64,000 bases of DNA from Streptomyces griseofuscus (GTDB lineage: Bacteria > Actinomycetota > Actinomycetes > Streptomycetales > Streptomycetaceae): NCBI RefSeq assembly GCF_014673495.1, contig NZ_CP051006.1:8555001-8619000 (forward strand), read 5' to 3'. The notes under the pieces were generated by a model that saw nothing but the letters and a program-made list of their open reading frames with translations, searched no databases and was not told the DNA's origin. Below, one piece after another: positions 8,503 to 17,732 of the stretch (position 1 is its first letter; the number at the start of each line of letters is the position of its first letter). The position numbers were made by a program, and so were the translations under genes.

Positions 8503-8805
8503 GTGGTACGGGTCGGGTTGTTGGTGCGGGTGCAGGCGAAACCGGGCAAGGAATCAGAAGTGGCGCAGTTTCTGACGGCCGCCCAGGCGATTGTCGACCA
8601 GGAGCCCGACACCCGTGCCTGGTTCGCCGTTCAGTTCGACGCGTCCACGTTCGGCATCTTCGACGTGTTCCCCGACGACGCGGGTCGGCAAGCGCACCTG
8701 GCCGGGGGAGTGGGCACGGCGCTCGGGCAGCGGGCAGCGGAGCTGTTCACCGTGTCGCCCGCGATCGAGACCGTCGACGTACTCGCCTCGAAGCTCCCGA
8801 CATGA
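8503..8805 (+). CDS. Antibiotic biosynthesis monooxygenase (ABM)-domain protein
   Basis: 100 aa. GTG 8503 is taken as the start because GAAGGAG lies 5-6 bases upstream; an in-frame ATG at 8476 has no ribosome site. The protein is one ferredoxin-like ABM domain: VGLLVRVQAKPGKESEVAQF, a middle ARAWF-type strand (TRAWFAVQFDASTFGIFDVF), and a C-terminal strand VSPAIETVDVLASKLP. ABM proteins are dimeric cofactor-free oxygenases or haem-degrading enzymes, but many single-domain ones have no known role. The strand pattern and length fit; no catalytic residue can be assigned. It is monocistronic, convergent with the DUF1996 gene. Confidence 0.8.
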   Translation: MVRVGLLVRVQAKPGKESEVAQFLTAAQAIVDQEPDTRAWFAVQFDASTFGIFDVFPDDAGRQAHLAGGVGTALGQRAAELFTVSPAIETVDVLASKLPT

Positions 8806-9043
8806 TCCCGGACCGATCGGTAGGGCATCCTCAGGACTGAATGGTGCCGGTGTGACGGACACGCGCGAGTGGCTCTGACCAGCAGCCGCCGGACGACTCG
8901 CCGGGGGCCATGATCCCACCCGGCAAGCCCCAGCCACCGGTATCGGTCCTGGCCGGAAGCGCTCGGTGTGACGGTGGCTTGAGGACCCGGCCGGCGCTGT
9001 GCAGGGTGTGGGAGGCCGGCCGGGCCGAGCGGAACCAGCCGTG

Positions 9044-10132
9044 TCAGGGCAGGCGGTAGTCCTCGTTCAGGGCTGCGCCTGCCTCTGGGTGCGTCTGGTC
9101 GTACCCGCGGGCGTCGCACTGGAGCCCGCCCACGATGCAGTGGTCGACCAGGGCCTTGAGCGTGGCATCGTCCCACCCGTTGAAGAAGTCGTAGTGGAAG
9201 GAGAAGCCGCGGCCACTGGCCAGGCGCACCTGGGACATGTCGCCGTTCACCGGAAACGCCATCTTGAACTCGATCATCGGCACCGCCACCGGATGGTCGG
9301 CGGGACAGACGTTGTCGTTAGTGCCCGGCTTGACCACCGGATAGGCCATGTGGCTGTGGTGGTCCGGTGTGTCGAGGTACTTGCCGTCCCAGCAACTGGG
9401 CGCCTGGAAGCGGATGTTGAGCTGTACGGAGGCATCTGTCGGGCAGCTGGCGGGGAAGTCGACGTTGAAGTAGCTGTCGCCGCACTCCCAGCCCTCCACG
9501 AAGCCGGGGTGGTGGCGGAACTGGTCGCTGCTCTGCATGGGGTCGCCCACGACGAACCGCAGCCCCTTGGGGAAGGGGCGGACGCTCGTGTAGTCGGTGA
9601 CGCCGGCCTTGTAGTAGATCGTCTGCGGACCGACCGGAAGGATCTTCTGCTCGCCGTTGAACAGCGAGGGCATCCAGTACGCCGAGGCGTCACCGGGCGC
9701 CTTGCAGGTTGTGGCGCCGCCGTCGAGGGAAGCCGTGGTGCTGTAGGCGTTGGTCGAGGTGTTGCCCATGAACGTGTGGTCGTGGGACTTGCCGGGCTGA
9801 CCGGGGAAGACGATCGGGTCGTCCGGAGCGGTGTGCGTGACCGAGCAGTTGGCCTGGAACTCGTGGAAGTAGCGGTGTGGCGGGTCGGCTGAGGACGGCG
9901 TGACGCCGGTGACCTGTGGCACGGCCGGTATGTAGCCGTCGCCGTCCGGGTCGTCGGCGGATGCCTGGGTGGACACGGCCATCGTGTGTCCCGGGTGGAC
10001 GGCGCTCGCTGCGGCCGGTGCGCTGCCGGTGGTGTCGGTAGCAGCGGAGGCGATGGTGCCGACACCGAGCACGCCGGCCAGGAGGGCGGTGCCGAGGAGG
10101 AGTGCGGGGAGCCTTTTCGGACTCGATCTCAT
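9044..10132 (-). CDS. Secreted DUF1996 protein
   Basis: 362 aa. ATG 10132 has GGCAGGAG 5 bases upstream. A Sec signal peptide covers about residues 1-31 (basic MRSSPKR, hydrophobic core LLLGTALLAGVLGVG, cleavage near ASA-A). The mature protein has the DUF1996 motifs: FQANCSVTHTAPDDPIVFPG, then KSHDHTFMGNTST, later PKGLRFVVGDPM, WECGD and HHSHMAYP. The many His, Asp and Cys suggest a metal-binding or carbohydrate-related extracellular domain, but no activity is established for the family that I can state. It lies downstream of, and on the same strand as, a large secreted hydrolase, 164 bp away, so the two may act together outside the cell. Confidence 0.85.
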   Translation of the reverse strand: MRSSPKRLPALLLGTALLAGVLGVGTIASAATDTTGSAPAAASAVHPGHTMAVSTQASADDPDGDGYIPAVPQVTGVTPSSADPPHRYFHEFQANCSVTHTAPDDPIVFPGQPGKSHDHTFMGNTSTNAYSTTASLDGGATTCKAPGDASAYWMPSLFNGEQKILPVGPQTIYYKAGVTDYTSVRPFPKGLRFVVGDPMQSSDQFRHHPGFVEGWECGDSYFNVDFPASCPTDASVQLNIRFQAPSCWDGKYLDTPDHHSHMAYPVVKPGTNDNVCPADHPVAVPMIEFKMAFPVNGDMSQVRLASGRGFSFHYDFFNGWDDATLKALVDHCIVGGLQCDARGYDQTHPEAGAALNEDYRLP

Positions 10133-10296
10133 GGGGTCTCCTGCCCGTGGGGGAAGAGGGCCCGCGCACGTGTCTGTGACGCGGGTGGTGCGGTGGTGGC
10201 GGTGCCCTCCGCGGGTTCCTTCCTCGTGAGTTTCTCCGCTTGCCCTGTGCATGGGCGCTGTTTCGGGCTCCGCCATCGTCGTGTGGGGCACAGCGG

Positions 10297-12474
10297 TCAG
10301 CTGTAGACCCCCAGCTCGTGGAGCGAGTAGCCCCAACTGGTGCCGCGTGCGGTCAGTTGCAGACGCACGTACCGCGCGGTGGCCGACACGTCGATGAGGT
10401 CCACGTCGCCGTCGCCTGCGGTCGTGGAGTACACCGAGCGCCAGGTGCTGCCGTCGTCCGAGACCTGCACCTCGTAGGACTTGGCGTAGGCGGGGTCCCA
10501 GACGAGCTGGAGCTTGTGCAGGGCCTTCGGCGCGCCGAGGTCCACCTGGAACCACTGCGGGTCGCTCCAGTCGCTGGCCCAGCGGGTGTCGGTGTTGCCG
10601 TCGACGGCCAACTGCGGGGTGCAGGGGCAGTCGCCGTAGGACTGCTGGGAGGAGGAGGCGGTCGCGGGCCGGTTCAGCGCGACGTTGGTCCCGCTCACCT
10701 GCGGGGCGACGACCTTGACGGACTTCGTCTCGATGCCGGCGTTGCCATGCCCGTCCTCCGCCTGGAGATAGACCTTCCACACGCCGAGCTTCTGCGGTGC
10801 GGTGACGACGAAGGTGCCGTTGCCCGTCGAGCGCCACTGCGCCTCGACGAGCCGCTTGTCGCCGTTGGCGTAGTTGCCGCTGAGGAACACCTTGTATGTG
10901 ATCGGGTCGCCGTCGGGATCGCGGACGTCGGCGTGCACGGTGAACTCGCCGCCGGCCGGCGCGGAGGAGGCGAGGTCGGCGGTCATGTTGCTGATGACCG
11001 GGGGTGTGTTGTCACCTGCTGTCGAGCCCGTGTACGCCTTCTTGACCGCGTAGTACGACAGTCGTTTCAAGCCGTCGGGCACGAGGTTGAACCACACCCC
11101 GCCGAAGTCGTGTTCGGTGCCGTAGTGAAAGAGAGTGGCGCCCAGGGCCACGCCCTGGTGGCCGGTCACACAGTTCCACGCCTTGGTGTACGCGTCCGCC
11201 TTCTGGATGTCGGTCGGCTCGTCGGGAATACCGTTGACGTCGTCGGGCACCTCCCACTCGCCGGCCGGACCGGTCTCGGTGATGATGTACGGCTTGGTGT
11301 AGCCGCCGTCGAGCCAGTCCTGGCGGACCTTGCACACGTTGCTGTACGAGTTCACCGCGTACAGGTCGAGGTCGGGGGCGTTGCGCTTGTAGTACGGCCA
11401 CGCACCGGTCCAGGCGTCGGTCGAGGTGACCGGGTGGTCGGGATCGATGCTGTGGATCTTCTTGGCGACATCGTTGACGAAGCTGGTGTAGGCGTTGCGC
11501 TCCGCTTCCAACTGGCTGCCGCTGTAGCAGTTCTGCAAACCGAGCACCGACTCGTTGCCCACGTTCCACATCAGCGTCGCCGGATGGCTCTTGTAGGCGT
11601 CCACCCACTGGGCGAACTCGGTGAGCATGGCGTTCTTGTACGTGGTGTCGGTGACGTAGTCGACACAGCCGCCGGCTCCCGGCCCGCCGCCCGGCTGGAG
11701 CCAGAATCCGTTGATCACGCGGATGCCGTTGGCCGCCGCGGCGTCCAGCAGAGTCTTGCTGGAACCGTCGGTGCCCCAGGTGCGGATCGTGTTGGCGCCC
11801 ATGGCCTTGACATCCGGCAGGTAGGTGGGCGCGTCGGACGCGGCCGGGCCCCAGGTGACCCCCTTGACCGTGTACGGCTGGCCGCCCACGGTCAGGCGCC
11901 AGTTGCCCTGGGTTCCCTCGACTTTGACGGCGCCGGAGGCGGGTGGCGGCGTGGTGTCGGCCGGGGAACCGTAGACCTGGAACTCCCACAGCGAGTACCC
12001 GTACCCGCTGGAACGGGCTAGCCCCTGCATCCGGACATAGCGGCCGGTGCCGGACACCGTGAGGTCATCGGTGCCGCCGTCGCCGCCGGTCACCGTCTTC
12101 AGGACGTGCCAGTCGATGCCGTTGTCGGACGCCTGGATCTCGTAGTCCTTGCCGTAGGCCGTCTCCCATGTCAGCACGACACGACTGAGAACGGACTCCT
12201 GGCCCAGGTCGACCTGGAGCCACTGCTGGTCGTTCCACTGACTGGCCCACCGGGTGCCCGTCAGGTCGCCGTCCACCGCGGCGGCGGCCGAGTAGCCCTC
12301 CCCTTCCTGGGAGGAGGCGGTGGCCGTCTTGCCCTGGGACAGCAGGGTGTCGGCCGCGTGTGCGCTCGGTGCGAACGCGGCGGTGATCAACGATGCAAGG
12401 AGGGCACCGACGGCGAGGACAGATGCAGCGGCCCGATGCGCGGCAGGGACGGTCGTGGAGGGCGGTCTGGACAC
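10297..12474 (-). CDS. Secreted GH2-like glycoside hydrolase with two discoidin (CBM32) domains
   Basis: 725 aa, GTG start at 12474 with AGGAG upstream. Domains in order: signal peptide (1-40, cleavage AHA-AD); F5/8-type discoidin domain (about 45-168, WASQWNDQQWLQVDLGQESV to YSLWEFQVYG); a (beta/alpha)8 catalytic region (about 183-490) with VKGVTWGP, the acid/base motif WNVGNES and nucleophile motif YIITETGPAGEW; an Ig-like module beginning DNTPPVISNMTADLASSAPA (about 495-595); and a second discoidin domain (about 600-725) ending YSLHELGVYS. The N-E and later E residues fit GH clan A, closest to family 2 TIM barrels. It probably binds and cleaves a polysaccharide outside the cell; substrate unknown. 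Confidence 0.85.
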   Translation of the reverse strand: MSRPPSTTVPAAHRAAASVLAVGALLASLITAAFAPSAHAADTLLSQGKTATASSQEGEGYSAAAAVDGDLTGTRWASQWNDQQWLQVDLGQESVLSRVVLTWETAYGKDYEIQASDNGIDWHVLKTVTGGDGGTDDLTVSGTGRYVRMQGLARSSGYGYSLWEFQVYGSPADTTPPPASGAVKVEGTQGNWRLTVGGQPYTVKGVTWGPAASDAPTYLPDVKAMGANTIRTWGTDGSSKTLLDAAAANGIRVINGFWLQPGGGPGAGGCVDYVTDTTYKNAMLTEFAQWVDAYKSHPATLMWNVGNESVLGLQNCYSGSQLEAERNAYTSFVNDVAKKIHSIDPDHPVTSTDAWTGAWPYYKRNAPDLDLYAVNSYSNVCKVRQDWLDGGYTKPYIITETGPAGEWEVPDDVNGIPDEPTDIQKADAYTKAWNCVTGHQGVALGATLFHYGTEHDFGGVWFNLVPDGLKRLSYYAVKKAYTGSTAGDNTPPVISNMTADLASSAPAGGEFTVHADVRDPDGDPITYKVFLSGNYANGDKRLVEAQWRSTGNGTFVVTAPQKLGVWKVYLQAEDGHGNAGIETKSVKVVAPQVSGTNVALNRPATASSSQQSYGDCPCTPQLAVDGNTDTRWASDWSDPQWFQVDLGAPKALHKLQLVWDPAYAKSYEVQVSDDGSTWRSVYSTTAGDGDVDLIDVSATARYVRLQLTARGTSWGYSLHELGVYS

Positions 12475-13267
12475 GGGTGTGCTCCTGACAGTCGGTTCGA
12501 TGGGGGTGTGGCCCCACCGGCCGGAGCGCTGGGCAGGCTCGGACCGGTCGGGGAGGGAGTCGTCACCGGGGCCGCGCGCGGAAGCGGTATGGTCGCCGGC
12601 GCGGGGTCAGGGGTGGGGGACAGGCCTAGCGGCTACGGTGCTGCTGTCGGCTCGTTGACGGCCGGTGTCGTTGACGAGCTCGCGCGCTGCTGTCGTAGGC
12701 GGCGAGCAGTCGCCGTGCGTCGCGCGCGGTTCACGCTGTCCGTGCGGGCGGAGCCCGGGGAGGTTCAGCGCCGCGGCGCTGCTGGAATCGCTCGTCGTGG
12801 AGTGGGCGTGTTCCGGTCCGGGGCGTTGGCCGATGGTGCGATGCGACCGGCGTCGGCGGCCGGGTGGACCTCCGCCTTGCTCATGAAGTTCGGGGTGTCG
12901 GTCGGAGCACCGTACGGGCAACGAGGCACTGCCGCGGGGTGGTTGCGCTTCGGACATACCAGTCGGGGACACGAAGTCGTCTCCTTCGCATGGATGTTGC
13001 CGACAGGCGACGCTGGAGAGCGCTTTCCTTTCCCGCACCATGCCCGTCCTGCATGTCCCGGTCAAGCAGTCCGACCCACTTTTCTTTGGCCTTTATTTAA
13101 GACCTCAAGGTGCTGTTGCACCCGGGCGGCGAGTCGCAGGACCGTACCGTTGGCACGCCGCCAGACACGCCCACCTCGGCGCCCCGGTCCGCGCGACGCG
13201 GTGTGCCGGTGCCCGGCCCGGGAACCGCCTGGTCACCCGCGATCACCCGCCCCGGCTGCTGGGACTG
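12475..13267. other. Intergenic, no supported gene
   Basis: About 790 bp between the hydrolase start and the integrase relic. Long frames run through it on both strands, but none carries a recognisable motif and they look like GC-driven shadows. It should hold the hydrolase promoter. A small AT-richer patch lies at about 13080-13105 (CTTTGGCCTTTATTTAAG). Confidence 0.4.
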
Positions 13268-13458
13268 ATGGATGCCCCGGCCGAGCGGCGCCTGACGATG
13301 AGCGAAACCGCGTGGTGGCGCCGCTACGGGCCGGCCTGGGCAGCGGCCCGCCACGACATCCTTCCGAAGTCCAGCCCCGCGGAACGCGAGCACGCGGAGC
13401 GGGTCAACCAACCGACGCCCTGCTGGATCTGGTTGAGGAACCCTGGGAGCAGCTGTGA
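13268..13458 (+). pseudogene. C-terminal scrap of a transposon tyrosine recombinase
   Basis: The end of a gene that overlapped the next one. One frame reads LTMSETAWWRRYGPAWAAAR followed by HDILPKSSPAEREHAERVNQ; the last codons are in another frame, DALLDLVEEPWEQL, with the stop overlapping the GTG of the following integrase. This tail and the overlap fit the first of the tandem integrases in Tn554-like three-gene elements of actinobacteria. The frameshift and missing catalytic part mark it as dead. Confidence 0.45.
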
Positions 13459-14741
13459 CCGCCCTCGCCCGCAGTGTCGCGCTTCCCGGCGACGAGGTCT
13501 TCGTCCTCCATGACCGGCCCCTGCGGGACGGCGTCGCCGTGGGGGAGACCTCGCAGTTCGGCGATGACGTCTGGCGGCTGCAGCCAGCGATCCACAAGAG
13601 CAGCGGCCGCAACCTGATCCTGAACTTCAACCGCTTCCCGGTCCGGTCCCGGCCGGTCGCCAAGCAACTGGCTTACGCCATGCTGTCCGGGCCCCTCCCG
13701 CAAGGAGATAAGCACTGCAAGGTCGAGGGGGTACGGTGCGCGTCCACCGAACTCCGCCGCTTCCTGACCTGGCTGGACAGCCAGGCCGAGCCCCGATGCC
13801 AGAGGCTGGCCACTCTGACCGGTGCCGACCTTCTCGCCTACCAGCGGCACCTTGTCGGGCCGTTCCCCAATGCGGCGACACAGCGCGAAACCTGCCGGGC
13901 GAAAGTCCGGTTGTTCTGGCGCTGGCGGCACAACCTCAGTGACTGGCTGCCCTTCTGCCCCATTCACATCAACGGGTGGGGCGGACCCGACGCTGGCGCA
14001 CAAAGGCGGGGCGAGAACCGCACCAGCCGGATTCCCGAACAGGTTCTCGGACCGCTGCTCGTCCGGGCGCTACGGTTCATCGACCTCTTCCGCCCCGACA
14101 TCATCGCCGCCGACCAGCAGTGGAGGAAGACCCGGTTCATCGGGGTCTACCAGCGGCTTCCGGTCCGGAAATTCCACAGGTCCACCGGCACCGTGCACCA
14201 GGCGATCTCCGATCATCTGGAAAGGTACGTCACCAGCGGCCGACCGCTGCCGGGCTGGCGGGGAGTCCCTAACCGCAAAGTCCTCTCCGCGGTTCGCTCG
14301 ACGGCCGGCCCTGGACCGGCGACATCGTCACGCACCCCGAGCAGCCCAACAGCCTCACCAGCACCCCGGAGACCGCATGACCCGCCGCGTCGACTCCCCC
14401 TCCGAATCCCGAGTCCTGGGCGGCACTGGAAGAAGTTCGGCATGAGCAACGCGACCTTCCGCCGCCACTTCCCCGACATCGCACAGGAGATCGCCGCCCT
14501 GCGGTCAGCACGGCCGACGCCAGGAGCCCCAAGCGAACCGACCCGCTACCACAGACTCGTCGCCCGGAACGCCAAACTCAAGCGTCGCAACCGCGAGTTC
14601 ACCGAGACCCTCACGCTCGCCGCCTGCCACATCCAGCGCGTCACCCTGGAGAACCGGAAGCTGAGAGGAGAACTGAAAGCCGCCACGGGCGTCGCTCGCC
14701 TGGCTTCTGTCCCCGGCCTCGGACATCAGTACAGCCGTTGA
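13455..14741 (+). pseudogene. Tn554-like integrase lacking its catalytic domain, fused to a TnpC-like tail
   Basis: 428 codons. Residues 1-280 look like the N-terminal, core-binding part of a TnpB-type integrase (ALPGDEVFVL; RIPEQVLGPLLVRALRFIDL; GRPLPGWRGVPN). Where the tyrosine recombinase catalytic domain with R-H-R-Y residues should follow, the sequence turns low-complexity (Pro/Arg/Ser) for about 50 residues, and then a separate motif starts: MSNATFRRHFPDIAQEIAAL with a coiled-coil end, matching the small TnpC-like third protein of these elements. An ATG for that third gene is visible in another frame at 14377 (MTRRVDSPSESRVL). So a deletion joined gene two to gene three. Not functional as a recombinase. 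Confidence 0.6.
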
Positions 14742-14761
14742 CGTTGAGATTGATCAACGTC
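14740..14761. terminator. Hairpin between convergent units
   Basis: GACGTTGA-GATTGA-TCAACGTC, perfect 8-bp arms and 6-base loop, overlapping the stop of the integrase/TnpC-like relic and 58 bp beyond the stop of the convergent Lnt-like gene. No U-tract, as usual for GC-rich actinobacteria. It could equally be part of the transposon end. Confidence 0.45.
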
Positions 14762-14819
14762 TGATCGGGCTGGGCACGGCGCCCGGGGTGTCCAGGGTAA
14801 AACCCCCAATGTGGTTGCC

Positions 14820-16364
14820 TTAACGACCACTTATGGAAGTGCAGCGCGGTCCGGGCCGCCGGTACTTCAGCGGGCGTCGGGCGGCCAGTGCTGTCAAGGC
14901 GGCCAGGAGCGTCAGGCACAGCCAGGCGAAGGTGTCGCCGATGCGGTCGTAGAGCGTGGTGGTGCCGTGCGTCGGGATGTAGGCGACCATGGTCTGGCGG
15001 CCGCCGGAGGTGAAGTAGTCCGCCGTGGCGAGGACGTGGCCCTGGTTGTCGTAGGCGGCGGAGACGCCCTCCGCGTCCTGGCGGACCAGGGCGTAGCCGG
15101 ACTCGACGGCGCGCAGAGCCGCCTTGGCGGTGTGCGGGGCGCCGAACTCGCGCCAGTCGTGGGAGGGGACGAGCATGATGTCGGCGCGGACCCGCATCAT
15201 GGCGGGGAAGTCCGCGTCGTAGCAGATGACGTTCGCCAGCCGGCCGTATGGGGTCTTCACGACGGGGACGCGGCCGTCGCCCGGAGTGTACTTCTCGGAG
15301 CCCGGGATGGGGTGGGCCTTCTGGTAGGTCCACAGCACCTTGCCGTGCGGGTCGATGAGGATCGCCTCGTTGCGGCCGTACGCGGGTGCGGTGGCGGTGT
15401 GGACGCGGACGCCGATCTCCAGGTAGACGCCCGAGCGGCGGGCCTCGGCCTGCGCGGCGGCCACGGTGGCGGCCTCGTGCGACTCCTGGGTGCGGACGGC
15501 CTCCTCGGGCCAGACGACGATCTTCGCCCCGGCGGCTGCCTCGCGCCGAGTGGCGGTCAGCAGGTCGTCCTCGACGGCCGTCATCGCGGGCTGTACCTGT
15601 GCGGCGGGGGCGGTGGCGACGCCGGCCGAGGTGTCGGCGTACCGGCTCAGTACCGTCTTGAGGTGCCGCGTCACGGCCGGGGTGGGGCTCACACCCGCGA
15701 TGCGTACGGTCAGACTCGTCGGCGGGGTGAGCGCGAGCCGGGCGCCGCCGACGGCGAGGACGACGGCCGGCAGGAGGACTGCGTACAGCAGGCCCGCGCG
15801 CCACGAAGGGTGTTCCCGGCGTTCCCAGATTCCGTTGACGGCGGCGGCGACGTAACCGATCAGGAACCCGATCCCCCACGGGCCTGTCACCGAGACGAGT
15901 TGGAGCAGGGGCAGGTCGCCGTGCTGGGTGACGGCGAGGGAGCCGTAGGCCGTGCCGAACGGGGAGACTACGGTGATCAGGTACTCGGTGGCCGCCACGC
16001 CGGCGGGGAAGGCCAGGGTGGCGAGCGCGGGGCGCAGGCGGCCCGCCAGGAGCCGGTCGGCCAGGTACGGCAGCGTCTGCAGGGCGGCGAGCGCGGTGGC
16101 GCCCGCGACGACCACGGAGTTGAAGCCGATCTTCGACTCCTGTACCCAGAAGACGGCCGCGGCGGCATGCGCCGCCCAGAGCCACAGCGGTCCTGACCAG
16201 GCGCGGCCAAGTCGTGCGAACCGCAGCAGGAGCACGGGGTAGAGCCAGGCCGCCGCCGCGATGTCCCACCGGCCGCCCACCGCGAACAGCATCGTCCCCG
16301 CGCCGAGGGCCAGCAGGCCGTACTGCCGTATCAGGTGATTCTTCAGTATCGGGTGATTCTTCAC
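14820..16364 (-). CDS. lnt: Apolipoprotein N-acyltransferase-like membrane protein
   Basis: 514 aa, GTG start at 16364. Residues 10-220 contain six or seven hydrophobic segments. The extracytoplasmic nitrilase-like domain follows (about 220-480) with the three catalytic elements of the CN-hydrolase fold: Glu in VVWPEEA (287/288), Lys in YQKAHP (349) and Cys in VICYDADFP (381). A last helix lies at about 488-505. This is the Lnt plan: transfer of an acyl chain to the N-terminal Cys of lipoproteins in the membrane. The body is normal length, but Streptomyces often carry several paralogues, some not true Lnt enzymes. The first codons are a tandem duplication (see the repeat). It is divergent from a two-component system, 138 bp away. 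Confidence 0.8.
   Translation of the reverse strand: MKNHPILKNHLIRQYGLLALGAGTMLFAVGGRWDIAAAAWLYPVLLLRFARLGRAWSGPLWLWAAHAAAAVFWVQESKIGFNSVVVAGATALAALQTLPYLADRLLAGRLRPALATLAFPAGVAATEYLITVVSPFGTAYGSLAVTQHGDLPLLQLVSVTGPWGIGFLIGYVAAAVNGIWERREHPSWRAGLLYAVLLPAVVLAVGGARLALTPPTSLTVRIAGVSPTPAVTRHLKTVLSRYADTSAGVATAPAAQVQPAMTAVEDDLLTATRREAAAGAKIVVWPEEAVRTQESHEAATVAAAQAEARRSGVYLEIGVRVHTATAPAYGRNEAILIDPHGKVLWTYQKAHPIPGSEKYTPGDGRVPVVKTPYGRLANVICYDADFPAMMRVRADIMLVPSHDWREFGAPHTAKAALRAVESGYALVRQDAEGVSAAYDNQGHVLATADYFTSGGRQTMVAYIPTHGTTTLYDRIGDTFAWLCLTLLAALTALAARRPLKYRRPGPRCTSISGR
16328..16363. repeat. 18-bp tandem duplication at the Lnt-like start
   Basis: GTATCAGGTGATTCTTCA (16328-16345) is followed directly by GTATCGGGTGATTCTTCA (16346-16363), one mismatch. 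On the coding strand this repeats a six-residue unit at the very N-terminus: KNHPIL then KNHLIR. The duplication ends one base from the start codon. Confidence 0.85.
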
Positions 16365-16502
16365 AGGGGACGACGCTAGGGAGAGGGGGTGTCGTCGCGC
16401 CTCGGCCGGTGTGGCGAACTCCGGTCGCGGGCGCGGAACTTTCGTTGCCCGACCGGAGGATGATCCGCCGCGCTCCCGGGTCGTCTAGCCTGACCGACCA
16501 AG

Positions 16503-17732
16503 ATGGTCACTGACTTGAAGGCCGCGCCACGAGCCGCGCGGCGCTGGATCGCCTGCCGCCCGCGGTTGGCGGACGCCGCGCTCGGCGGTGGGCTGACGTT
16601 GTTCGACGTGGCCACCGTGGTACACCGCGCCCCGGAACCCGCTGCCTGGGGCGTGGCCTTGTGGGGGGCGCAGACCGTGCCCCTGCTGTGGCGGCGGACG
16701 CACCCGTGCCTCGCGCTGGCGGCGATGACCGTCCTGTACGCGGCCTTCCAGGCGACCTCCCCGATCGCCGGGAAGGTGCCGGGGCCGTTCCTGCTCATGC
16801 TCGGCGTGTACGCCCTGGCCGGACACGTCCGTGCCCGCGTGAGCCTGCCGGGGACGGTGCTGTGCCTCGTCTCGGCGCTCACCGCCGACGCGCTCACCGG
16901 GCACTGGCGGCAGCCGCCGAGCCTCGGTTCGCTGGAGCCGGTCAGCGCCACGACGTTCGTCTTCTTCCTCGGTCTGGCCTGGGCGTCGGGGTACGGCAGA
17001 CGCAGGATCGGGGCCGACGCCGACCGGCTGCGCGATCTCAACCGGCGGCTGGCCGCCGAGCAGGAGCGCAACGCCCGCCAGGCGGTGGTCGCCGAACGCG
17101 CCCGTATCGCCCGTGACCTGCACGACGTGGTGGCCCACCATGTGAGCGCCATCGCCTTGCAGGCGCGGGCCGCCGAGGACGTCCTGGCCACCGGGCCGCT
17201 CCCCGACACGACGGTGGTGGAGAGCGTCGGACTCATCGCGCGGAGCGCCGACACCGCGCTCGTCGAGATGCGGCGACTGCTCGGGCTGCTGTCCTTCCGT
17301 GACCAGCGGCTCGCCCCCGAACCGTCCCTCGACCACCTCGGCCCGCTCCTGGACACGGCCACCGCGGCGGGCTGCCGTGTGACGAGCAGGGTGACGCCGG
17401 GGGCGCAGAGCGCGCCGTCCCCGGGGATGCGGGTTTCGGCCTACCGGATCGTCCAGGAGGCGCTGACGAACGTCGTCAAACACGCCGGTCCCGTGGGCGT
17501 AAGCGTCACCGTGCGCGGCGACGCCTCGCGGCTCACTGTCGAGGTGGTGAACGGTCCGGCCGCCCCGGACCACCAGCCCGTCCCCGGCAGCGGGCGCGGG
17601 CTGATGGGCATGCGTGAACGCGTGGCGGCGTTCGACGGCGAGCTGACGGCCGGGGTGTGCGAGGGCGGCGGCTGGCGGCTGTACGCCGTTCTGCGGGGGC
17701 GGGCGCCGCGAGCCGTAGAGGTGGGCGTATGA
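16503..17732 (+). CDS. Sensor histidine kinase, NarL/DesK class
   Basis: 409 aa. Residues 25-160 hold four to five membrane helices without an obvious extracellular sensor domain. A short coiled coil (170-200) leads into the HisKA_3 dimerisation box ERARIARDLHDVVAHHVSAI with the phospho-acceptor His207, then the HATPase domain with N-box YRIVQEALTNVVKHAG and the G-box GSGRGLMGMRERV. It autophosphorylates and passes phosphate to the response regulator encoded next, whose ATG overlaps its TGA. The first codon is ATG 16503, with no strong ribosome site, so a later start is possible. Signal unknown. Divergent from the Lnt-like gene, which hints at a cell-envelope role. Confidence 0.9.
   Translation: MVTDLKAAPRAARRWIACRPRLADAALGGGLTLFDVATVVHRAPEPAAWGVALWGAQTVPLLWRRTHPCLALAAMTVLYAAFQATSPIAGKVPGPFLLMLGVYALAGHVRARVSLPGTVLCLVSALTADALTGHWRQPPSLGSLEPVSATTFVFFLGLAWASGYGRRRIGADADRLRDLNRRLAAEQERNARQAVVAERARIARDLHDVVAHHVSAIALQARAAEDVLATGPLPDTTVVESVGLIARSADTALVEMRRLLGLLSFRDQRLAPEPSLDHLGPLLDTATAAGCRVTSRVTPGAQSAPSPGMRVSAYRIVQEALTNVVKHAGPVGVSVTVRGDASRLTVEVVNGPAAPDHQPVPGSGRGLMGMRERVAAFDGELTAGVCEGGGWRLYAVLRGRAPRAVEVGV

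Noticed and set aside
10240..13458. Long plus-strand frames opposite the hydrolase and beyond
   Set aside because: Arg/Val/Gly-rich translations without motifs, antisense to a clear secreted enzyme; only the last 60 codons match an integrase tail, in mixed frames.
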